From contig JALOKS010000076.1 in assembly GCA_025456385.1 (NCBI GenBank), forward strand, positions 1 through 9,721: a stretch of 9,721 nucleotides of DNA, in the 5' to 3' direction. The notes below the pieces were generated by a model that saw nothing but the letters and a program-made list of their open reading frames with translations, was not told where the DNA came from and made no database searches. A program made the translations under genes and the position numbers. Shown piece by piece: positions 1 through 6,600 of this stretch. The stretch is from Thermoanaerobaculales bacterium. GTDB lineage: Bacteria; Acidobacteriota; Thermoanaerobaculia; Thermoanaerobaculales; Sulfomarinibacteraceae. How positions within the stretch are numbered: position 1 is the first letter of the stretch; the number at the start of each line of letters is the position of its first letter.

Positions 1-1314
<1,314 letters not shown>

Positions 1315-1326
1315 GGTCAGCCCCGC

Positions 1327-1617
1327 CTACTTCCGCTGGAACATCTTGAGCATGCGGTGGGTGACGAGGAAGCCACCGACCACGTTGATGGTGGCGAAGA
1401 TCACCGCCACGAAGGCCATGATCTTCGCGAGCTGGCTGAACTGCGGGTCGCTCTCGAGCACGCCCGCGAGGATCAGCGAGCCGATGATCGTGATGCCCGA
1501 GATCGCGTTGGAGCCCGACATCAGCGGCGTGTGCAGCGTCGGGGGCACCTTGGAGATGATCTCCATGCCGACGTAGATCGCCAGCACGAACACCGTGACC
1601 AGCATGACCAGGTTCAT
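1327..1617 (-). CDS. pntAb: NAD(P)+ transhydrogenase subunit alpha part 2 (PntAb), membrane domain
   Basis: Small integral membrane subunit (96 residues) that supplies the alpha-derived helices of transhydrogenase domain II. In E. coli this segment is fused to the C-terminus of PntA; here it is a separate gene, as in Rhodospirillum rubrum and Thermus. Hydrophobic segments lie near residues 3-22, 38-55 and 66-86. The hallmark motif PPTLHTPLMSGSNAISG spans 25-41 and contains His29, the conserved histidine of this family. The start is fixed by an ATGA overlap with the pntAa stop and by an AGGGAG ribosome-binding site 6 nt upstream, inside the end of pntAa. The short basic C-terminal tail ends FQRK. 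Translational coupling with pntAa and a 12-bp gap to pntB mark a single operon. Confidence 0.96.
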   Translation of the reverse strand: MNLVMLVTVFVLAIYVGMEIISKVPPTLHTPLMSGSNAISGITIIGSLILAGVLESDPQFSQLAKIMAFVAVIFATINVVGGFLVTHRMLKMFQRK

Positions 1618-2786
1618 TTGACACTCCCTTCGCCCGCGGCGCCCATGGCTTCGAGGACGCGCGGGTTGACCACCTTGCCGTCCCGGGTGATCAGGGTGCC
1701 GGCGGTGATCTCGTCGTCCGGGTTGATCGTGAGCTTGCCTTCCTTGGTCAGGTGGAGGAGGAAGGTCGCGATGTTCTTGGCGTACATCTGGCTGGCGTGG
1801 TAGGGGATGGTGGCGGGTATGTTCAGGGGGCCGATGATCGTGACGCCGTTGTAGAGCACGTTCTCTCCGGCCTTGGTGAGCTCGCAGTTGCCGCCGCGCT
1901 CGGCCGCGAGGTCCACGATCACCGAGCCTGCGTGCATGCCCTTGACCATCTCCTCGGTGACCAGGATCGGCGCCTTCTTGCCCGGGATCGCGGCGGTGGT
2001 GATGACGACATCCGACGCCGCGACGACCTTAACCATCATCTCGCGCTGCTTGCGGTAGAAGTCCTCGCCGAGCGCCTTCGCGTAGCCGCCGGCGTCCTCG
2101 GCCCCGGTGGTCTCGAGCTCGAGCTCGACGAACTTCGCACCGAGGCTCTGCACCTGCTCCTTGACCGCCGGCCGCACGTCGTAGGCCTCGACCAGCGCGC
2201 CGAGCTTCTTCGCCGAAGCGATGGCCTGGAGGCCGGCGACGCCGACCCCCACCACGAAGACCTTGGCGGGCGCCAGCGTTCCGGCGGCGGTCATCATCAT
2301 CGGGAACATCTTGGGCAGGGTATTGGCAGCCAGCAGCACCGCCTTGTAGCCGGCGATGGTCGCCATCGACGACAGCACGTCCATGCTCTGTGCGCGGGTG
2401 ATGCGGGGCATCATCTCCATCGAGAACAGGGTCACGCCCTTGCCCGCCACCGCCGCGTTGGCCTCGTGCTCGGTCAGCGGCTCGCAGACGCCGATCACCG
2501 CCTGGCCGCTGCGCATCAGCTCGAGGTCGCTCCTGCCGGCCGCCAGGTTGGATCCCAGGGCTCGCACCTGGGCGATCACGTCGGCCTGGGCGAAGACCTC
2601 GGCGCGCGTCGGCAGCACCTTGGCCCCTTTGGCCGAGTACTCGCCGTCGAGGAAGCCTGCGTCGCTGCCGGCTCCGCTCTCGATCACCACCTCGATGCCG
2701 GCCTTGGCCAGCTGCGGGAGCAAAGGGGGAACCATGGCGACTCTGGCCTCGTTCGGGAAGCTCTCTCTGACGATTCCGAGGATCAT
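1614..2786 (-). CDS. pntAa: NAD(P)+ transhydrogenase subunit alpha part 1 (PntAa), NAD(H)-binding domain
   Basis: Soluble NAD(H)-binding domain I (390 residues), which docks on the cytoplasmic face of the membrane subunits and exchanges hydride with NADP(H) on PntB. The fold is shared with alanine dehydrogenase. The N-terminus carries the family signature IVRESFPNEARVAMVPP (5-21). The substrate loop PRITRAQSMDVLSS (127-140) holds Arg128, Gln133, Asp136 and Ser139, equivalent with a one-residue offset to the catalytic Arg127/Gln132/Asp135/Ser138 of the R. rubrum enzyme. The Rossmann motif VVGVGVAGLQAIASAKKLGA (178-197) is followed by the ribose-binding acid Asp203 in YDVRP. The C-terminus contains GPLNIPATIPYHASQMYAKN (319-338). 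Length is typical for the split alpha-1 subunit. The ATG at 2786 has AAGGGA about 9 nt upstream. First gene of the pnt operon; its stop overlaps the pntAb start. Confidence 0.97.
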   Translation of the reverse strand: MILGIVRESFPNEARVAMVPPLLPQLAKAGIEVVIESGAGSDAGFLDGEYSAKGAKVLPTRAEVFAQADVIAQVRALGSNLAAGRSDLELMRSGQAVIGVCEPLTEHEANAAVAGKGVTLFSMEMMPRITRAQSMDVLSSMATIAGYKAVLLAANTLPKMFPMMMTAAGTLAPAKVFVVGVGVAGLQAIASAKKLGALVEAYDVRPAVKEQVQSLGAKFVELELETTGAEDAGGYAKALGEDFYRKQREMMVKVVAASDVVITTAAIPGKKAPILVTEEMVKGMHAGSVIVDLAAERGGNCELTKAGENVLYNGVTIIGPLNIPATIPYHASQMYAKNIATFLLHLTKEGKLTINPDDEITAGTLITRDGKVVNPRVLEAMGAAGEGSVK

Positions 2787-3018
2787 AGGCGTCCGTCCCT
2801 TCTTGTGCGGGCGGATCGGAGGAGCCCGCCCGCGGCTTGAGCTGTCTGGGCCCGGCGGGAGAAGAGCCCGGCCGGATCGTTACTGTCGCAGGATCCTAGC
2901 ACCTTCGCGGAACGACCGGAAGGGCTTCTTGAGCTTTTCTTCACAAGCTGATTCTGAGGCTTCGTCGCGGCTGCCGCCCGCTCGCTCCGCGCCGTCCCCG
3001 AGGAGGTACCGCGCCTCG
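2787..3018 (-). promoter_or_regulatory. Non-coding gap holding the presumed pnt promoter region
   Basis: This 232-bp gap lies between the sensor-kinase stop and the pntAa start, on the same strand. No gene is visible in it. The best minus-strand promoter candidate is a -10-like TAGGAT at 2898-2893, about 105 bp upstream of pntAa. The hexamer 17 bp before it (TTCCGG, 2921-2916) is a poor -35, so the assignment is weak. I found no stem followed by a T-tract after the kinase stop, so read-through from the two-component operon into pnt cannot be excluded. A GC-rich imperfect stem (CCGGGC/GCCGGG-type) around 2848-2877 would sit in a pnt leader but is not convincing. Confidence 0.3.
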
Positions 3019-4584
3019 TCAGCGACCGGCCAGGGGCAGGGTCACGATCACCGCGGTGCCCGGCCCTTCGCGCCCCTCGGCGCGCACGGTGCCACCGTGG
3101 GAGCCGATGATCGCGCGGACCAGCGCGAGCCCGAGCCCGGTGTGGGTCGTGGCGCCGGCCTCTCCGGGCCGGTAGCTGTAGAAGCGTGCGAAAACCCGGT
3201 CGCGGCTCTCGGCCGGGATGCCCGGCCCTTCGTCCGCCACCTCGACGACAGCCTGCTCGTCCGTCGCGGCGACCGTCACCTGCACGCGGGCGTTCGGGGG
3301 CGAGAAGCTGACGGCGTTATCGATGAGGTTCTCGAAGACCTGGGTCAGGCGATCCGGTGAGCCCTCGACGGCGACCGCTCCGGGCTCGCGGACCACGAGC
3401 ACGAGCTCCGGCCCGCGCCCGTTCAGGCGCAGCCGGAAGCTCTCGATCAGGCCCGGCAGGAGCTGGTCCAGACGGACCTCGACCGGCTCCTCCTCGTCGA
3501 GCCGGGCGTCGATGCGCGAGATGTCCCGCGTCTCGGTGAGCAGGCGCTCCATCCTCGCCACATCCTTCTGGATCATGAGCAGGAAGCGTCGCCGCTCCTC
3601 GGGGCTCACGTCTTCCAGAGCCATGTCGGTGGCCGTGCGAATCGCCGCCAGCGGGTTCTTGAACTCGTGGGACACGTCGGCTGCGAAGGCCTCGGTGGCG
3701 CGAAGGTGCTCGTCCAGCTGGCGGGTCAGCTCGGCGAGCGCGCGCTCGAGCTCACCGATCTCGTCGCGGCGCGTGCTCGGCGTGAACCTGCCGCGGAGGC
3801 GTCCCCGCCGGTCGACGAGATCACCGGCGCGGCGGCGCAGGGCCGCCAGCGGCCGCGCGATCGTGGTCGCGGCGAGGAGGCCGAGAACGACCGCCGCGCC
3901 GAGCCCGAGCAGGAAGACCTTGAGCACGTCGAGGCGAACCGCATCGAGCGCCTGCAGAATGCGGGTGGTGGACTGCGAAACGAGGACCGCGCCTTCGACC
4001 GCGCCCTCGACGCGGATCGGAATCGCGATGTGAAGGGTCACCGAACGCCGCGGCTCGGCACTGATCCTGGTGGCGGCACCGTAGCGGCCGCCGAGCGCGC
4101 TCTGCACCTCGGGCCGCGCGGTCAGGTCGCCGGAAGCATCGGCCTCGGCGACCGCGGCCGCGTCGACCGGGCGCTGGCGCAGCAGGCGGAAGGGCAGCGA
4201 GCCGATCCGGTACAGGACGTTGGTCTGCGGGGGAGAAAGGGCCGGCGCCGGAGCGGCATCCGGCTCCTCGGGCTCGCGGCGGGGCCCCATCAGCGCCGAG
4301 TCCGCCAAGAGCTCGCCACTGCTCGAGATGACCCGCAGGCGGCTGAGGTGGCGCTGACCGAGCTGGAGGAGGATCCGCTGCGCATCCTCACCCGTCACCT
4401 GGTCGCGGGCCTCGAGAGCGGCGGCGAGCAGCCGCCCCTCCTGGGCCATGGTTCGCTCCTGCGCCATCAGCAGGTGGCGCTCGTAGGTGTCGAGGAAGAG
4501 CACGCCGCCGATCGGCACGAAGAGGATCAGGATGTTGAAGGCGAGCAGGCGGACCGAGATGCGGGAGGGAAGCCTGAGCGCCAT
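3019..4584 (-). CDS. Membrane sensor histidine kinase, ChvG/ExoS-like
   Basis: Transmembrane sensor kinase (521 residues) of the two-component system formed with the upstream response regulator. Hydrophobic segments near 13-31 and 221-243 bracket a ~190-residue periplasmic sensor region with a proline/acid-rich insert (101-120). A HAMP domain follows (~240-292). The H-box DVSHEFKNPLAAIRTATD (303-320) carries phosphoacceptor His306. The ATPase domain shows the N-box FENLIDNAVSFSPPN (417-431, Asn423), G1 DEGPGIP (451-457), F-box FARFYSYRPGE (465-475) and G2 THTGLGLALVRAI (480-492). All catalytic landmarks are intact. The layout and the DVSHEFKNPL box resemble ChvG/ExoS, the alphaproteobacterial acid- and envelope-stress kinase, but the real signal is unknown. 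The gene starts 10 bp after the regulator stop with no clear Shine-Dalgarno, suggesting coupled translation. The family call is sure; the ChvG orthology is probable and rests mainly on the partner regulator. Confidence 0.93.
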   Translation of the reverse strand: MALRLPSRISVRLLAFNILILFVPIGGVLFLDTYERHLLMAQERTMAQEGRLLAAALEARDQVTGEDAQRILLQLGQRHLSRLRVISSSGELLADSALMGPRREPEEPDAAPAPALSPPQTNVLYRIGSLPFRLLRQRPVDAAAVAEADASGDLTARPEVQSALGGRYGAATRISAEPRRSVTLHIAIPIRVEGAVEGAVLVSQSTTRILQALDAVRLDVLKVFLLGLGAAVVLGLLAATTIARPLAALRRRAGDLVDRRGRLRGRFTPSTRRDEIGELERALAELTRQLDEHLRATEAFAADVSHEFKNPLAAIRTATDMALEDVSPEERRRFLLMIQKDVARMERLLTETRDISRIDARLDEEEPVEVRLDQLLPGLIESFRLRLNGRGPELVLVVREPGAVAVEGSPDRLTQVFENLIDNAVSFSPPNARVQVTVAATDEQAVVEVADEGPGIPAESRDRVFARFYSYRPGEAGATTHTGLGLALVRAIIGSHGGTVRAEGREGPGTAVIVTLPLAGR

Positions 4585-4594
4585 CGGCCGGTGA

Positions 4595-5299
4595 TCAGCT
4601 GCGGCTCTCGGTCATGCGGTAGCCGAGCCCGTACACCGTCTCGATGCGCTCGAAGCCCTGGTCGACGGCCAGGAACTTCTTGCGGATCCTCTTGATGTGC
4701 GAGTCGATCGTGCGGTCGGAAACGAAGGTGTCGTGCGGGTAACCCTCGGTCATCAGCTGATCGCGGGTCTTGACGTGGCCGGGCCGGCGGGCGAGAGCGT
4801 GCAGGATCATGAACTCGGTGACGGTGAGCGGGACCACCGTGCCGCGCCAGCGGGCGGTGTAGCGCCGCAGGTCGAGCTCCAGCTCGCCGACGGTCATCAG
4901 CTCCTCCGCCGACCCGCCGGTCTCGCGACCGAGCGCCGCCCGTCGGAACAGAACCTTGACCCGGGTGAGGAGCTCGCGCATCGAGAAGGGCTTGCACAGG
5001 TAGTCGTCGCCGCCGAGCTCGAGGCCGAGCACCCGGTCGAACTCCTCGTCGCGCGAGGTGAGGAAGATGATGGGCAGGGATTCGGACAGGGAGCGCAGGC
5101 GCCGGCAGAGCTCGAGGCCGTCCATCCGCGGCATCAGGATGTCGAGGATGACGAGCTCCGGCAGCTGGCGCTGGAAGGCCTCCCACGCGCTGACACCGTC
5201 GCCGTAGCTCGACACCCGATACCCCTCGCGCTCGAGCGCGAACGCGACATTGTCCCTGATGTTCTGCTCGTCCTCGACAACGGCGACGCGGCCGGCCAT
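4595..5299 (-). CDS. OmpR-family response regulator, ChvI-like
   Basis: DNA-binding response regulator (234 residues), the likely phosphorylation target of the adjacent kinase. The receiver domain (1-120) has the acidic pocket Asp10/Glu11, phosphoacceptor Asp53 in ILDILMPRMDG, Thr81 and Lys103 in KPFSMRELL. The C-terminal winged-helix domain (~133-230) contains LTVTEFMILHALARRPGHVK (158-177) and SDRTIDSHIKRIRKKF (194-209), ending in ETVYGLGYRM (220-229). The sequence HALARRPGxVKxRDxLM followed by DRTIDSHIKRxRKKF is strikingly like Agrobacterium ChvI, more so than like PhoB or OmpR. I therefore call it ChvI-like; orthology needs a tree. The ATG at 5299 gives the usual N-terminus just before the first beta strand. 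No Shine-Dalgarno is visible; instead an 8-bp inverted repeat ends 2 nt before the start codon. Regulator precedes kinase, 10 bp apart, in one operon. Confidence 0.95.
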   Translation of the reverse strand: MAGRVAVVEDEQNIRDNVAFALEREGYRVSSYGDGVSAWEAFQRQLPELVILDILMPRMDGLELCRRLRSLSESLPIIFLTSRDEEFDRVLGLELGGDDYLCKPFSMRELLTRVKVLFRRAALGRETGGSAEELMTVGELELDLRRYTARWRGTVVPLTVTEFMILHALARRPGHVKTRDQLMTEGYPHDTFVSDRTIDSHIKRIRKKFLAVDQGFERIETVYGLGYRMTESRS

Positions 5300-5301
5300 G
5301 G

Positions 5302-5332
5302 GCGGAGCGTAGCCGAGCCGCAGCCGCTCCGC
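5302..5332 (-). repeat. Inverted repeat abutting the response-regulator start codon
   Basis: Perfect 8-bp arms GCGGAGCG (5302-5309) and CGCTCCGC (5325-5332) with a 15-nt spacer. In the minus-strand transcript the 3' arm ends 2 nt before the ATG at 5299, where a ribosome-binding site would normally sit. It could be an mRNA hairpin limiting translation, an operator for the regulator itself, or a chance repeat in GC-rich DNA. The arms are visible directly; the function is inference. Confidence 0.4.
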
Positions 5333-5385
5333 AATCGCGGCGCTCCGGCCTGCTTCCAGTCAACCCGCCGCAGGCGGGCTGGAGG

Positions 5386-5416
5386 CGAAAGAAACGGCGC
5401 CGTGGTGCGGCGCCGT
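5386..5416 (-). terminator. Intrinsic terminator of the phasin gene
   Basis: On the minus strand, 27 bp past the phasin stop, arms ACGGCGCCG and CGGCGCCGT (5416-5408 and 5402-5394) pair perfectly over 9 bp with a 5-nt loop. They are followed directly by the T-rich tail TTTCTTTC (the stem's last T plus 5393-5387). This is a standard Rho-independent terminator shape, and it separates the phasin unit from the two-component operon. A second stem, CCCGCC/GGCGGG with a 3-nt loop (5364-5378), lies just beyond it. That one lacks a T-tract and is probably not a terminator by itself. The opposite strand has no T-tail. Confidence 0.75.
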
Positions 5417-5442
5417 CGTGCGGTGGGGGCTGGAAACCGGGA

Positions 5443-5871
5443 TCAGTTGCTGTCGTCGCCGGCCGGCTTCTTGACAGCCGGCTTCGGCTTGGCCGCGTCC
5501 CTGGTGCGCAGCTTGTCGACGGCGACGGTGAGCGCCTCCACCTTCTTGGTCAAGGTCTCGATCTCGTCCTTCGTCGGCACTCCGATCCGGTGGATGACGG
5601 CGGTCATGCGGTCGTCGACCGTGCGCCCGAAGGTCTCCCAGTAGCTCTCGGCGACGGTCTTGAGGCCGGCGACCGTTCCCTTCGCCTTGTCGACCTTGTC
5701 CTTGCTCTTCTTCTCGAGCTTGGATCCCTGCTCGACGAGGTTGGCGAAGAACTTGCCGCCCTCCTCCTCGGCCACCGCGACGGCTCCGAGACCGGCGAGC
5801 CAGACCTTGTGGGCCGACTCGAGGATGTCCTGCTGCAGCTCCTGGCTCTTCTTCTTGCCCTTGGCGTTCAT
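5443..5871 (-). CDS. Phasin, PhaF/PhaI type PHA granule-associated protein
   Basis: Small amphipathic protein (142 residues) predicted to coat polyhydroxyalkanoate granules and control their number, size or segregation. The phasin core has the family pattern SAHKVWLAGLGAVAVAEEEGG (19-39), followed by KFFANLVEQGSKLEKKSKD (40-58). A central helix contains ESYWETFGRTVDDRMT (75-90). IGVPTKDEIETL (96-107) leads into a leucine-zipper-like coiled coil with hydrophobic heptad positions Ile104, Leu107, Val111, Leu114, Val118 and Leu121, as in PhaF/PhaI. The tail is Lys/Pro/Ala-rich (AAKPKPAVKKPA, 126-137), like a very short version of the PhaF histone-like tail, and may bind DNA weakly. I chose the internal ATG at 5871 because AGGGAGGA lies 6 nt upstream. 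An upstream in-frame ATG (5937) would add 22 unrelated residues and has no such site. The gene looks monocistronic, with its own promoter and terminator. Confidence 0.88.
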   Translation of the reverse strand: MNAKGKKKSQELQQDILESAHKVWLAGLGAVAVAEEEGGKFFANLVEQGSKLEKKSKDKVDKAKGTVAGLKTVAESYWETFGRTVDDRMTAVIHRIGVPTKDEIETLTKKVEALTVAVDKLRTRDAAKPKPAVKKPAGDDSN

Positions 5872-5876
5872 GATGT

Positions 5877-5884
5877 TCCTCCCT
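5877..5884 (-). promoter_or_regulatory. Strong Shine-Dalgarno fixing the phasin start
   Basis: AGGGAGGA on the minus strand, six bases before the ATG at 5871. It is the best ribosome-binding site in the window, matches an abundantly made protein, and decides against the longer reading frame that begins at 5937. Confidence 0.85.
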
Positions 5885-5920
5885 GCCGATGTGGCGCCCC
5901 TGCGCCGGTTGGTCGTGGTC

Positions 5921-5937
5921 GTGCCGCTCTGCGGCAC
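5921..5937. promoter_or_regulatory. Palindrome copy A (operator-like), downstream of phasin transcription start
   Basis: Arms GTGCCGC and GCGGCAC around spacer TCT: a perfect 7-bp inverted repeat centred on 5929, about 17 nt after the predicted transcription start and 50 nt before the phasin start codon. It shares the core TGCCGC-N3-GCGGCA with copies C and D. The 3-nt spacer is too tight for a good RNA hairpin, which favours a protein-binding site. Confidence 0.6.
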
Positions 5938-5951
5938 CCGATGTCGGTCAT

Positions 5952-5980
5952 AACTTAACGCACTGCGGCAAACTTGTCAA
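5952..5980 (-). promoter_or_regulatory. Sigma70-like promoter of the phasin gene
   Basis: On the minus strand a perfect -35 TTGACA (5980-5975) is followed by a 17-bp spacer and a -10 TAAGTT (5957-5952). The -10 matches the consensus at the three most important positions (T1, A2, T6). Transcription would start near 5945, giving a leader of about 74 nt with the strong Shine-Dalgarno at its end. AT-rich DNA upstream of the -35 could act as an UP element. The spacer is almost filled by palindrome copy B, with copy C just upstream and copy A just downstream of the start point, an arrangement expected for repression. Confidence 0.75.
5955..5971. promoter_or_regulatory. Degenerate palindrome copy B, inside the phasin promoter spacer
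   Basis: Right half GCGGCAA is identical to the other copies; the left half TTAACGC matches TTGCCGC at five of seven positions, with spacer ACT. It is centred on 5963, between the -35 and -10 elements and overlapping the -10. A protein bound here would block RNA polymerase. The mismatches may reflect the -10 sequence it has to share. Confidence 0.5.
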
Positions 5981-5982
5981 TG

Positions 5983-6007
5983 ATTTTTGCCGCTCTGCGG
6001 CAAAAAT
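5983..6007. promoter_or_regulatory. Palindrome copy C, 25-bp perfect form upstream of the phasin -35
   Basis: Arms ATTTTTGCCGC and GCGGCAAAAAT are perfectly complementary over 11 bp around spacer TCT, centred on 5995. It ends 2 bp upstream of the -35 on the minus strand. This is the strongest copy. The A/T runs lie inside the arms and no T-tract follows the stem on either strand, so a terminator is unlikely. It is probably the primary operator. Confidence 0.65.
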
Positions 6008-6091
6008 TTAAATGATTGATGATCGGTCGTTTCAGCTCCAGAATCGAGACCGATGGCCGAGATGGATGGCATGTCGACCCCGGTGCCTGCC

Positions 6092-6106
6092 TGCCGCAGT
6101 GCGGCA
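6092..6106. promoter_or_regulatory. Palindrome copy D, just past the SCP2-like gene
   Basis: TGCCGC-AGT-GCGGCA, perfect 6-bp arms centred on 6099, 10 bp beyond the stop codon of the SCP2-like gene and 104 bp (about ten helical turns) from copy C. It could be a distal site for DNA looping. It has no T-tail and is not a terminator for the SCP2-like gene. Confidence 0.5.
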
Positions 6107-6116
6107 ACACATCAGC

Positions 6117-6545
6117 TCAACGCCACCCGTCGGGGAAGCTGGTGTCGACGTCGATCGCCGAGCGCACGAGCTCCTTGGCCGCCTTGGCGTACGGCAGCAG
6201 GGCGAAGAGCCCTCCCTTCGCGAGCTTGAGCTTGCCGCCCATGAGGCCGACGATGGGGTCGGTCTTGCCGGCGAGCACGCTCCGCCAGGCCGCCGGCTCG
6301 GCGCTGATCAGGTAGGGCGTCTCGTCGAACTCCGCCGTGGTCGCGGCCCGGGCGCCCCGGCAGTCGCCGTGCCAGAGATCGGCAATGACGATTCGCTCCG
6401 CCGGGATGCCCATGGCGGGATCGGGGGTCATGATCATGCCGATCGCCCCCTCCCAGGTCGCGGCCGCCTTCTTGTAGCTCTGGTTGGCGTTGATGCTGTC
6501 GGCCCATAGCGACGCCCACTCGTGGGTGAAGATCTCGGCAGCCAT
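6117..6545 (-). CDS. SCP2 sterol-binding-fold protein
   Basis: Small soluble protein (142 residues) with the pattern of the SCP2 sterol-carrier fold: a hydrophobic lipid-binding pocket built from a beta sheet and helices. Visible landmarks are WEGAIGMIM (31-39), an internal strand with IVIADLWHGDC (52-62), FDETPYLISAEPAAWRSVLAGK (73-94), the family-typical GGKLKLAKGGLFALLP (103-118), and a final helix with AAKELVRSAIDVDTSFPDGW (122-141). The ligand is unknown; in bacteria such proteins may carry fatty acyl-CoA or other lipids. The ATG at 6545 is chosen because GGGAGGA sits 3 nt upstream; a longer frame from 6572 lacks one and runs into the promoter. It follows the zinc-ribbon gene by 51 bp on the same strand. 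A promoter candidate in the gap suggests it can also be expressed alone. No N-terminal signal peptide is visible. Confidence 0.75.
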   Translation of the reverse strand: MAAEIFTHEWASLWADSINANQSYKKAAATWEGAIGMIMTPDPAMGIPAERIVIADLWHGDCRGARAATTAEFDETPYLISAEPAAWRSVLAGKTDPIVGLMGGKLKLAKGGLFALLPYAKAAKELVRSAIDVDTSFPDGWR

Positions 6546-6571
6546 GAATCCTCCCGATTGCTGACGGCCCA

Positions 6572-6600
6572 AGGATACGTGACCGGGGAGCCCCCCTCAA
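6572..6600 (-). promoter_or_regulatory. Possible promoter of the SCP2-like gene
   Basis: On the minus strand TTGAGG (6600-6595, four of six -35 positions) is followed by exactly 17 bp and TATCCT (6577-6572, four of six -10 positions). Transcription would start near 6565, giving a short leader with the GGGAGGA ribosome-binding site. The -35 overlaps the stop codon of the upstream zinc-ribbon gene. It is plausible, not strong. Confidence 0.4.

Larger units (their letters stand above)
5872..6116. promoter_or_regulatory. Non-coding control region between the SCP2-like gene and the phasin
   Basis: This 245-bp stretch has no supportable gene. Its middle (about 5940-6015) is clearly AT-rich against the surrounding GC-rich DNA, including ATTTAAAT at 6006-6013. 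It contains the phasin promoter, about 70 nt of phasin 5' leader and four copies of one palindrome (listed separately). A looser inverted repeat, ATCGGTC (6022-6028) and GACCGAT (6048-6054), lies between the third and fourth copies and may be chance. Confidence 0.75.

Noticed and set aside
4527..5363. 278-codon minus-strand frame over the response regulator
   Set aside because: Arg-rich shadow in another frame; the receiver and winged-helix motifs are in the 234-residue frame.
5872..5937. 22-residue N-terminal extension of the phasin
   Set aside because: The strong Shine-Dalgarno serves the ATG at 5871, and the extension would be translated from the leader that carries palindrome copy A.
6022..6054. 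Inverted repeat ATCGGTC/GACCGAT with a 19-nt spacer
   Set aside because: Short arms and a long spacer, with no relation to a promoter or start; probably chance.
5921..6106. Palindrome copies considered as a CRISPR array or as terminators
   Set aside because: Copies are 15-25 bp, unevenly spaced and with no spacer structure, so not CRISPR. None has a T-tract after the stem, and the 3-nt loops are too tight for terminators.
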